Below the pieces are notes generated by a model. That model did not search any database. It worked only from the letters and a program-made list of their open reading frames with translations, and was not told the origin of the DNA. Below are positions 6,088 through 11,709 of a DNA stretch of 11,709 bases, piece after piece (the first letter of the stretch is position 1; each line of letters begins with the position of its first letter). This DNA is from Phycisphaerales bacterium UBA7812. GTDB lineage: Bacteria; Planctomycetota; Phycisphaerae; Phycisphaerales; UBA1924. Where the stretch lies: positions 9,627 through 21,335 of the forward strand of contig DLBY01000031.1 of assembly GCA_002480345.1 (NCBI GenBank), written 5' to 3'. Both the position numbers and the translations under genes were made by a program.

Positions 6088-8112
6088 ATGACCCGTTCCG
6101 TCATCGCCGCGATCTGTCTTGCCGGGCTGGGCGCCTGCTCGGCCCTCGCCCAGCATGCCGAGGACAACCTGCACATCGATCCGTCGCACACGAGGCACCT
6201 GCACAAGCACGGGCAGCCGCACGCGACGAGCAGCGAGCGGGACCGTTTCCACACCAGCCGTTCCAGCGAGGTCACGCTCCCGCTCCCGAACGAGGAGGAT
6301 GCGTTCTTCTTCGTGGTGTACGGCGACCGGACCGGCGGGCCTGCCGAGGGGATCAGCGTGCTCAAGGACGCGGTGCGGGACACCAACCTGCTCGAGCCCG
6401 ACTTCGTGTGGACCGTGGGCGATCTCATCCAGGGGTACAACACCACCGAGCCCTGGATGGAGCAGATGCGCGAGTACAAGGGGGTGATGGACGAACTGCT
6501 CTGCCCCTGGTTCCCCGTCGCGGGCAACCACGATGTCTATTGGCGCGGGGAGGGCAAGCCCGAGGGCGAGCACGAGGCGCATTACGAGATGCACTTCGGC
6601 CCGCTCTGGTACGCCTTCGAGCACAAGAATTGCCTGTTCATCACGCTCTACAGCGACGAGGGCAACCCGGAGACGGGAGAGAAGACCTTCCGCGACCCCG
6701 AGAACCAGCGGATGAGCGATGAACAGTTCGACTGGCTCAAGGAGATGCTCGCCTTCGGACAAGACAAGGACCACATCTTCCTCTCGCTCCACCACCCGCG
6801 GTGGCTCAAGGGGGGGTACGGCGACGACTGGGACAAGGTGCACGCGGAGCTCGTCAAAGCGGGCAATGTCAGCGCCGTCTTCGCGGGGCACATCCACCGG
6901 ATGCGCTACGACCCCAAGGACGGGATCGACTATGTGACCCTCGCGACGGTGGGGGGGCACAACCAAGGGCAGGTCCCCGAAGCGGGCATGCTCCATCACT
7001 TCAACATCGTCACGGTGCGCGAGGACCAGGTGGCGCACGCCGCGGTGCCGGTCGGGGAGGTGATGGATGTCCGGGAGATCACGGGGGAGATGGCCGACCA
7101 GGCCCGCCGCCTCGGGACCGCTTCGCCCTCATTCGGCGGGTCGGTCGCGATCGGCATGGACGGGTTCGCCGACGATGTCGTCACCGTGACTGTTGCGAAC
7201 CCGACCGACTGGCCCATCGATCTCACGCTGATGCCGGACAGCGCGGACAGCCGGTGGGGCGCTTGGCCCGACCACGACCACGCGACGCTCGCGCCGGGCG
7301 CGAGCGAGGAGTTCGCGTTCCGCCTGACGCGAGGGCACGACGACCTGGACGGGACATTCCGCCCCGTCGACATGGTGGTGCACATGGATCTGCTCCTGCC
7401 GGGTCACCGCTACACGATCCCGGAGTCGAGGCACGAGGTCCCGCTCGACGCGAGCCTGTCGCCGCTGCCCCAGCCCGCGTACGAGTCCGTGCTGCACCTC
7501 GACGGCGAGGACGACGCGGTCGTTATCCCGAGCGATGCCTTCGCGCTCGCCGACACCGCCTTCACGCTCGAGGCGTGGTGCAAGCCCGACAGCTTCAGCG
7601 GGCGCACGGGGCTGATCACCAAGACGGAAGGCAGCGAGTTCGGGATCTTCGTCAACGACGGCAAGCCGCAGTTCTCTGTCCACCTCGATGGTCGTTACGC
7701 CGTCGCGCAGTCCACCGAGCCGCTGCTCCGCGTCGGCGCGTGGCAGCACATCGCGGGGGTGTTCGATGGCAAGGAAGTTCGGATCTACTTGGACGGCGAG
7801 CTCATCGACGCGACACCCGCGAGCGGGACGCGGACGCGCAACGACCTCCCGCTGATCATCGGCGCAGACACCGACCGCGGGGGGAATCCCATGAGCTTCT
7901 TCGGCGGACAACTCGACGAGGTCCGCCTGTCGTCGGATGCCCGGTATGGGGGGGGTAAATTCCAACCCCAGCGACGCTTCACGACTGACTCGTCAACAAC
8001 ACTTCTCTTTCATATGGACGGCGCGATCGGGACCTGGACGATCGACAGCACGCCCCGAGCGACGATCGGTTCGCTCAAGGGCGGGGCTCGAATCGGCCCG
8101 ACAACTGACTGA
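6088..8112 (+). CDS. Exported metallophosphoesterase with C-terminal LamG (jelly-roll) domain
   Basis: This 674-residue protein has a signal peptide (MTRSVIAAICLAGLGACSALAQ). Cleavage after ALAQ is likely; LGAC at 14-17 is a weak lipobox alternative. Residues 23-48 are His-rich. The calcineurin-like phosphoesterase domain spans about 72-300. It has GDRTGG at 79-84 (the usual D-x-H is D80-R-T), GDL at 111-113, GNHD at 146-149, LHHP at 234-237 and GHIH at 267-270, so most di-metal ligands are present. A beta-rich linker follows. A LamG/concanavalin-like domain starts near 465: FTLEAWCKPDSFSG, GLITKT, WQHIAGVFDGKEVRIYLDG and GGQLDEVRLSS. It probably cleaves phosphoester or nucleotide substrates outside the cytoplasm while the LamG domain binds a glycan; the substrate is unknown. 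ATG 6088 is chosen for the signal peptide. An 8-G run at 7948-7955 lies in frame near the 3' end. Confidence 0.9.
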   Translation: MTRSVIAAICLAGLGACSALAQHAEDNLHIDPSHTRHLHKHGQPHATSSERDRFHTSRSSEVTLPLPNEEDAFFFVVYGDRTGGPAEGISVLKDAVRDTNLLEPDFVWTVGDLIQGYNTTEPWMEQMREYKGVMDELLCPWFPVAGNHDVYWRGEGKPEGEHEAHYEMHFGPLWYAFEHKNCLFITLYSDEGNPETGEKTFRDPENQRMSDEQFDWLKEMLAFGQDKDHIFLSLHHPRWLKGGYGDDWDKVHAELVKAGNVSAVFAGHIHRMRYDPKDGIDYVTLATVGGHNQGQVPEAGMLHHFNIVTVREDQVAHAAVPVGEVMDVREITGEMADQARRLGTASPSFGGSVAIGMDGFADDVVTVTVANPTDWPIDLTLMPDSADSRWGAWPDHDHATLAPGASEEFAFRLTRGHDDLDGTFRPVDMVVHMDLLLPGHRYTIPESRHEVPLDASLSPLPQPAYESVLHLDGEDDAVVIPSDAFALADTAFTLEAWCKPDSFSGRTGLITKTEGSEFGIFVNDGKPQFSVHLDGRYAVAQSTEPLLRVGAWQHIAGVFDGKEVRIYLDGELIDATPASGTRTRNDLPLIIGADTDRGGNPMSFFGGQLDEVRLSSDARYGGGKFQPQRRFTTDSSTTLLFHMDGAIGTWTIDSTPRATIGSLKGGARIGPTTD

Positions 8113-8116
8113 TCAA

Positions 8117-8211
8117 CGGCGGCATGCGGTGCGGGATACCTATCAAATACAGATCAAAAGTCGGCTAGAAATCTCGGGGGAGAACGCAGCGGGGTATCCC
8201 GGATGCCGCTG
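8117..8211. ncRNA. Candidate structured RNA element (long two-part inverted repeat)
   Basis: The outer stem pairs 8117-8125 with 8203-8211: GCGGCAT with ATGCCGC, plus a G-T wobble and one more C-G pair. After an asymmetric internal loop (6 nt left, 1 nt right), the inner stem pairs CGGGATACC 8132-8140 with GGTATCCCG 8193-8201, nine perfect pairs, with a further T-G wobble. About 50 nt of AT-richer sequence form the apical part. The element begins five bases after the phosphoesterase stop and ends about 107 bases before the pseudokinase start. It could be a 3' end structure, a 5' leader or a small RNA; no known family is recognised. Confidence 0.35.
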
Positions 8212-8310
8212 GTCACGCTACAGTCCTCGCGAGGCGTATGCCGAATCGCCGATCTTGTCGAATAGAAGCCGAAGCCAGAGAGGGCATCGGCCGCGCAGCA
8301 GCGCAACGCT

Positions 8311-8314
8311 GGAG
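8311..8314 (+). promoter_or_regulatory. Ribosome binding site choosing ATG 8319
   Basis: GGAG sits four bases before ATG 8319 and favours this start over the in-frame ATG 8238, which has GAGG three bases upstream. The two signals are similar, so the choice is not firm. Confidence 0.5.
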
Positions 8315-8318
8315 CCGC

Positions 8319-9257
8319 ATGAACACATCGTTTCATGACATCCCGACGCCGACGCAGGCCGCGTCCGATGCAGCGGGATCCGACCGTCTGAGTCATCAGC
8401 CCGTGAGCGAGCCTTCGCGTCGTTCCGCGATCGGTGGTCGATCGCTCGTCCGTTCCCTGTCCGACAGTGGATTCGGGGCACGGTACCTGGCGGCCGATAC
8501 GCGCCGCGCAACCGACTGCATGGTCTGGTGCTTCGATCGCGTTCCGAACGATCAATCGCCGGCGGTCTGGGCATATCTCAAAAAGGCGGTCGGCGAACGC
8601 CGGTCGCATGTCCTGCCGATCGAGGCCGCGGGACGGGAACGGGGCGGTGTCTGCTGGGCTGCGACCCCGTTCGTCGGGAATCACGACGGGGTCGTGACGC
8701 TCGAGAGCCTGCGGATCGGCCGCGGCGGCGCGATGACGGTTTTCGAGACCGCCCGCGCCCTTGAGCAATTGCTCGACGCGACCGCCCGCTCACACGCGGC
8801 GGGCATCGTGCACGGCACAATCGACCCCGAGACGGTGCTCGTGACCCCGCGCGGCACGCTGGAGATCGCGATGTACGGGCTCGCGTCGGCTCTCGAAGGA
8901 CGCCGCGACGACGACGACGAACGCCGTGCGGAGGTTCGCTCGATCGCCTCGATCGGGTGGCGTCTGCTGACCGGGCTCCCCGGCGAAACCCCCGCGGAGG
9001 ACCTGCCCCAGGCTCGGGCGGGCGCCGCGCTTCGGTCATGGATCCGGCGCGCCGCCGATCCTGTTGAAGGCTTCGAGAGCGCCGACGCGGCGCGTCGGGC
9101 CCTCCCCGCGACCGATGCCGGAACAGGCGAATCGCGTCTCGTCGCGGCGCGCTCGCTGCTCGGAAAACTCGGCGCGGTGGTCGCCAAGACCGCGAATACG
9201 GAAGCGAAGCGAAAGAACACGACCTCCGCGGGAGTTGGCATCCCCGGGGACCGATGA
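8319..9257 (+). CDS. Protein kinase-like protein lacking catalytic residues (probable pseudokinase)
   Basis: This 312-residue protein has a disordered N-terminus followed by a domain that tracks the bacterial Ser/Thr kinase fold. LSDSGFGARYLAAD (47-60) resembles the glycine-rich loop. The strand where the ATP-binding Lys is expected reads CMVWCFDR, with no Lys. HAAGIVHGTIDPETVLVTPRG (159-179) sits at the catalytic loop, but HRD...N is replaced by HGT...T. LEIAMYGLASAL (181-192) sits at the DFG position as MYG. ERRAEVRSIASIGWRLLTG (201-219) matches the helix after the activation segment (DvxslG...LLtG). HRD Asp, DFG Asp and the VAIK Lys are all missing, so phosphotransfer is unlikely and a scaffold or sensing role is inferred. 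No transmembrane helix is seen. An ATG at 8238 would add 27 residues. It is followed by, and probably translationally coupled to, the TPR gene. Confidence 0.75.
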   Translation: MNTSFHDIPTPTQAASDAAGSDRLSHQPVSEPSRRSAIGGRSLVRSLSDSGFGARYLAADTRRATDCMVWCFDRVPNDQSPAVWAYLKKAVGERRSHVLPIEAAGRERGGVCWAATPFVGNHDGVVTLESLRIGRGGAMTVFETARALEQLLDATARSHAAGIVHGTIDPETVLVTPRGTLEIAMYGLASALEGRRDDDDERRAEVRSIASIGWRLLTGLPGETPAEDLPQARAGAALRSWIRRAADPVEGFESADAARRALPATDAGTGESRLVAARSLLGKLGAVVAKTANTEAKRKNTTSAGVGIPGDR

Positions 9258-9322
9258 ACGGAACACGCCTTGGGGCGGGCGGTCCGCCCTCCGGCACGCG
9301 AGCGAGACGGAGTCCCTCGTGA
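9254..9322 (+). CDS. 22-codon mini-ORF bridging the pseudokinase and TPR genes
   Basis: ATG 9254-9256 overlaps the pseudokinase stop TGA 9255-9257 as ATGA. The frame runs 22 codons (begins MNGTRLGAGG, ends RRSPS) and stops at TGA 9320-9322, which overlaps the GTG start of the TPR gene (9319-9321) as GTGA. It is rich in Gly, Arg and Pro and resembles no known peptide. Its likely role, if any, is to carry ribosomes across the gap by termination and re-initiation. It may also be chance. Confidence 0.35.
   Translation: MNGTRLGAGGPPSGTRARRSPS
9277..9289 (+). other. Small GC hairpin in the pseudokinase-TPR gap
   Basis: GGGCG 9277-9281 pairs with CGCCC 9285-9289 around a 3-nt loop, about 20 bases before the TPR ribosome site. 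It might modulate ribosome flow between the genes. The stem is short and chance is possible. Confidence 0.25.
9309..9312 (+). promoter_or_regulatory. Ribosome binding site supporting GTG start 9319
   Basis: GGAG lies six bases before GTG 9319, an optimal spacing. No in-frame ATG with a comparable site exists nearby, so this decides the start of the TPR protein. Confidence 0.7.
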
Positions 9323-10725
9323 ACGACTGGTCTGAGGCTGAACAGCGGGTCGAGCGGGCGCACGAGTTCTTCGAACTCGGCCGCTGGGACGACGCGGAGA
9401 GCGAACTCCGCGAGGCGCTGTCGCTCAATCCATACCAGCCCGAATGGCATTTCAATCTCGGCCTCACGCTCGACGCGGCGGGTCGATTCGAGCAGGCGGC
9501 CGCCGCCTTCGACGACGCCTTCGAGCACGATCAGACCAATGAGCAGGCGGCGCTGATGTCCGCCGCCGCGTTGTTGAGGGCGGGCAAGGCGGAAGCGGCG
9601 CTGGCGCGGCTCGACCTCGCGCACGATGTGAATCCCGATCTTGTCGATGCCTGGGCCTACCGCATCGATGCCTTCGCGGCGCTCGGAAGGCACGACGAAG
9701 CGGAGGAGGCGTTCTACCAGGGACAGCAGATCGATGCGGAGTGTGCCGACCTCTACGCCTCGATGGCCGAGTCGCTGCTCGACCGCGGCCTCAACGACAA
9801 GGCGGTCTGGTGCCTCCGTGAAGCCGCGCGGCTCGACCCCACCCTCCCGCGGATCGAGGCGCGTCTCGCCTCGGCGTTCGTGCAGACCGGGCGTCATGAG
9901 CGCGCCCGCCAGTTGTTCCTGCGGGAGCTCCGCCGCGACCCCGGGGATATCGACACGCTCCTCGATCTGGGCGACCTGCTGTTCGACATGAACCGCCTCG
10001 GTGAAGCGAGGGAGAAGTACAGCCGGGTGCTCGAGCTTGAGCCCGACAACGCCGACGCCCACGCAGCGCTGGGCGAGCTCTACGCGGCGGCGGGCGCCGA
10101 AGACGACGCGATCACCGAGTTCGACCTCGTCGTGAGGCTCGATCCCGCTGACGGGGTCTCGTCCCGTCGGCTCGCGGGCCTGCTGATGAACCGGGGAGGC
10201 GACGAGGACCTCGTCCGCGCTCGCCGCTTGATCGAATCTCAGCTCCGCCGTCTCAGGATCGAGCCCGACGCCCTCGATGCCGATGGGCTGCACGAACTCG
10301 GCTGCCTCCTGCTCGATGCCGGGCGCACGCGCGACGCGGTGCGTGTCTTCAAGGGGCTCACCGAGCGGGTTCCCGGAGACTCAAAGGCTTGGCACCGCGC
10401 ATCGGTCGCGCTCTTCGAGACCGGAAAGGTCGACGAAGGGCTCGCGGCCGCCCGACGCGCGCTGCGGCTCAACCCCCGCTCGGTCGAAGTGATGCACAAC
10501 CTCGCCGTGGCGCACCTCCGTTCCGGTCAGATCGCGCGGGCTCGGTACTGGATCCGACAGGCGCTCGCCGTGGATCCGGACGATCAGCCGATCCGGCGTC
10601 TCCGCGCCGTCCTCCTGACCCACGCACTCCGGCGCGGGCTCGCGGGGATCGGGTCGCTCGCGATCTGGATCCCCCGGTTCGTCGCGAGCCTGCCGACCAG
10701 GCCCTTCAGGCGCCCCGCGACCTGA
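9319..10725 (+). CDS. Tetratricopeptide repeat (TPR) protein
   Basis: This 468-residue protein starts at GTG (VNDWSEAEQRVERAHEF), supported by the GGAG six bases upstream. Residues about 5-425 form roughly eleven 34-residue TPR units. Clear copies read AHEFFELGRWDDAESELREA, LGLTLDAAGRFEQAAAAF, LGDLLFDMNRLGEAREKYSR and LGELYAAAGAEDDAITEFD, with the typical W/L-G-Y-A-P spacing. Residues about 279-320 are a more divergent stretch that may break the superhelix. The tail (about 430-468) is hydrophobic and basic, including GLAGIGSLAIWIPRFVASLP, and could be a membrane-associating or amphipathic helix. There is no signal peptide, so it is probably cytoplasmic. TPR arrays hold protein partners; the adjacent pseudokinase is the obvious candidate, as kinase and TPR modules are often combined in Planctomycetes. 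The frame is open upstream, but that is shadow of the preceding gene. Confidence 0.9.
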   Translation: MNDWSEAEQRVERAHEFFELGRWDDAESELREALSLNPYQPEWHFNLGLTLDAAGRFEQAAAAFDDAFEHDQTNEQAALMSAAALLRAGKAEAALARLDLAHDVNPDLVDAWAYRIDAFAALGRHDEAEEAFYQGQQIDAECADLYASMAESLLDRGLNDKAVWCLREAARLDPTLPRIEARLASAFVQTGRHERARQLFLRELRRDPGDIDTLLDLGDLLFDMNRLGEAREKYSRVLELEPDNADAHAALGELYAAAGAEDDAITEFDLVVRLDPADGVSSRRLAGLLMNRGGDEDLVRARRLIESQLRRLRIEPDALDADGLHELGCLLLDAGRTRDAVRVFKGLTERVPGDSKAWHRASVALFETGKVDEGLAAARRALRLNPRSVEVMHNLAVAHLRSGQIARARYWIRQALAVDPDDQPIRRLRAVLLTHALRRGLAGIGSLAIWIPRFVASLPTRPFRRPAT

Positions 10726-10740
10726 AACCCTGGTTCAGGT
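10720..10740. terminator. Hairpin containing both stop codons of convergent genes
   Basis: ACCTGAA 10720-10726 and TTCAGGT 10734-10740 form a perfect 7-bp inverted repeat around a 7-nt loop. The TPR stop (TGA 10723-10725) lies in the left arm and the permease stop (TCA 10735-10737 on the plus strand) in the right arm. The genes converge with only nine bases between stops, so a two-way terminator is plausible. There is no T-tract. Confidence 0.45.
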
Positions 10741-11700
10741 TCGTCGGCTCACCAGCAGAAACAGGAAGAACGGCCCGCCCAGCGCCGCGGTCAGCACACC
10801 CACCGGCAGGCGGCCCGCCGCGAGGTCGATCCACTTAACCATCGCATCCGCGAGCACCACCAGCGCCGCGCCGCCCAGCGTCGCCGTGACCGCGAGCGAC
10901 CGGTGCCCGGGACCGCCCGCGAGCCGCGCGGCGTGGGGTGCGATCAGCCCGACGAACGCGATCGGTCCCGCGAGGACGATCGACACCGCGCTCAGAACCC
11001 CGGCGCCGATGAACAGGGCGGCGCGGACGCGACCGAGGCGGACCCCCGACCCGCGTGCCTCGTCTTCGCTCTGGGCGCAGGCGTCGAGCACCGGGCCCCA
11101 CGCAGAGGTGAGCGTGACGCCCCCGGCGAGCAGCACACCGCACGCGAGGATCTGCGCGGTCGAGGCTTCATCGGTGATCGATCCCATGAGCCAACGCACC
11201 GCGGACTGTCCGCGATCGGGCATCTGGAACTGCAGGAAGACGGTACCGGCGCCGAAGACGAGGCCCACGATGACGCCCACGAGGATCATCGCCGCGGGGT
11301 CGATGATACCTCTGCGCTGACTGATCAGGTAGACGACGCCGAGGGCCGCGAGAGATCCGAGCAGGGCCGGGCCCGCAACCCCGGTCCACCGCGTGAGCTC
11401 TCCCGTCGCGAGATAGTGCAGGTAGGTCGCGAGCATGACCCCGAAGCCCGCCCCGGGCGCGAGCCCGATCAGGTCGGGCGACGCGAGCGGGTTCCGCAGC
11501 AGCGTCTGCAGCAGCACCCCCGCGAGCGCGAGCGATCCGCCCACCACGCCCGCGGCGCCCAGGCGGTGCGCCCGCAGGCTCAGGATCTCCGCGGACTCGG
11601 GGAGCGCAAGCCCGTCCCCGCCCACGAGGAGGCGCAGCACGCAGGCGATTACGAGCAGGATGAGGCACGCGAGCAGCGTCACGCGGGGCCCGAGCTTCAT
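10735..11700 (-). CDS. FecCD/BtuC family ABC transporter permease (iron-siderophore, heme or cobalamin uptake)
   Basis: This 321-residue inner-membrane protein belongs to the permease family of type II ABC importers that pass siderophores, heme or vitamin B12 from a binding protein into the cytoplasm. About nine to ten hydrophobic segments are visible, beginning at residues 7-26 and ending at 302-318. Family motifs include RAHRLGAAGVVGGSLALAG (43-61, in place of the usual RLPR), QTLLRNPLASPDLIGL (65-80), ARGSGVRLGRVR (215-226, the coupling-helix region facing the ATPase), AGPIAFVGLIAPHAARL (244-260) and LPVGVLTAALGGPFF (298-312). Length is normal (usual about 330). ATG 11700 is followed by MKLGPR and a helix. 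Only nine bases upstream are visible, so the ribosome site cannot be judged. The ATPase and binding-protein genes are not in the window and may lie beyond the right edge, upstream of this gene. The ligand cannot be decided. Confidence 0.95.
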   Translation of the reverse strand: MKLGPRVTLLACLILLVIACVLRLLVGGDGLALPESAEILSLRAHRLGAAGVVGGSLALAGVLLQTLLRNPLASPDLIGLAPGAGFGVMLATYLHYLATGELTRWTGVAGPALLGSLAALGVVYLISQRRGIIDPAAMILVGVIVGLVFGAGTVFLQFQMPDRGQSAVRWLMGSITDEASTAQILACGVLLAGGVTLTSAWGPVLDACAQSEDEARGSGVRLGRVRAALFIGAGVLSAVSIVLAGPIAFVGLIAPHAARLAGGPGHRSLAVTATLGGAALVVLADAMVKWIDLAAGRLPVGVLTAALGGPFFLFLLVSRRT

Positions 11701-11709
11701 GGACGGAGC

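Larger units (their letters stand above)
8113..8318. other. Intergenic region with AT-richer patch and palindrome
   Basis: No gene is supported in these 206 bp. Bases 8141-8172 are clearly richer in A and T than their surroundings, and TAGAAA at 8166-8171 is a possible -10 without a clear -35. A perfect 10-bp palindrome, CCTCGCGAGG, lies at 8225-8234 and could be an operator. The region presumably carries the promoter of the pseudokinase/TPR pair. A long inverted repeat inside it is listed separately. Confidence 0.4.

Noticed and set aside
7981..8118. Two similar stretches around CTGACT...TCAAC, about 120 bp apart
   Set aside because: The match is short and imperfect and spans coding and non-coding sequence; no repeat element is supported.
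9241..9250. 10-bp palindrome TCCCCGGGGA
   Set aside because: It lies inside the pseudokinase coding end and is made of GC-rich codons; no reason to call it a site.
8578..10293. 571-codon minus-strand frame opposite the pseudokinase and TPR genes
   Set aside because: It is the antisense shadow of two well-supported coding regions and shows no domain of its own.

Overview
The window reads as a GC-rich stretch of a planctomycete chromosome, most likely from the class Phycisphaerae. The main clues are a secreted beta-propeller protein ending in a 'GC-type' dockerin-like tail, three large prepilin-like proteins of the kind expanded in Planctomycetes, and a degenerate Ser/Thr-kinase-like protein encoded beside a TPR protein. 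No rRNA, tRNA, CRISPR array or transposase is visible.

Layout. At the left edge (+ strand) lies the 3' end of a fumarylacetoacetate-hydrolase-family enzyme, followed by smpB, the tmRNA-binding protein of trans-translation. A 60-bp hairpin-rich gap separates smpB from a convergent four-gene minus-strand cluster (945-5667). In transcription order this holds prepilin-like C, prepilin-like B, an LVIVD-repeat/dockerin protein and prepilin-like A, with gaps of 80, 55 and 55 bp. It looks like one operon encoding envelope or exported proteins. B and C are close paralogues that end in the same 17 residues; A is more diverged.

A 420-bp divergent region follows. On the side of the prepilin C gene it holds several mutually exclusive inverted repeats and a hairpin that would hide its only Shine-Dalgarno-like sequence. 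On the + side it leads to an exported metallophosphoesterase with a C-terminal LamG/jelly-roll domain. The next 206 bp hold a long two-part inverted repeat. After it come the pseudokinase-like gene and a TPR-repeat gene, joined by a 22-codon mini-ORF whose start overlaps the first gene's stop and whose stop overlaps the second gene's GTG start. The right edge (minus strand) holds a complete FecCD/BtuC-type permease for iron-siderophore, heme or cobalamin uptake. It converges on the TPR gene with only 9 bp between stops, and both stop codons lie inside one small hairpin.

No established defence or mobile system is present. The observations most worth a second look are the stop/start-overlap chain linking the pseudokinase and TPR genes, the structured intergenic element at 8117-8211, the leader of the prepilin C gene, and the prepilin paralogue cluster with its embedded propeller gene.
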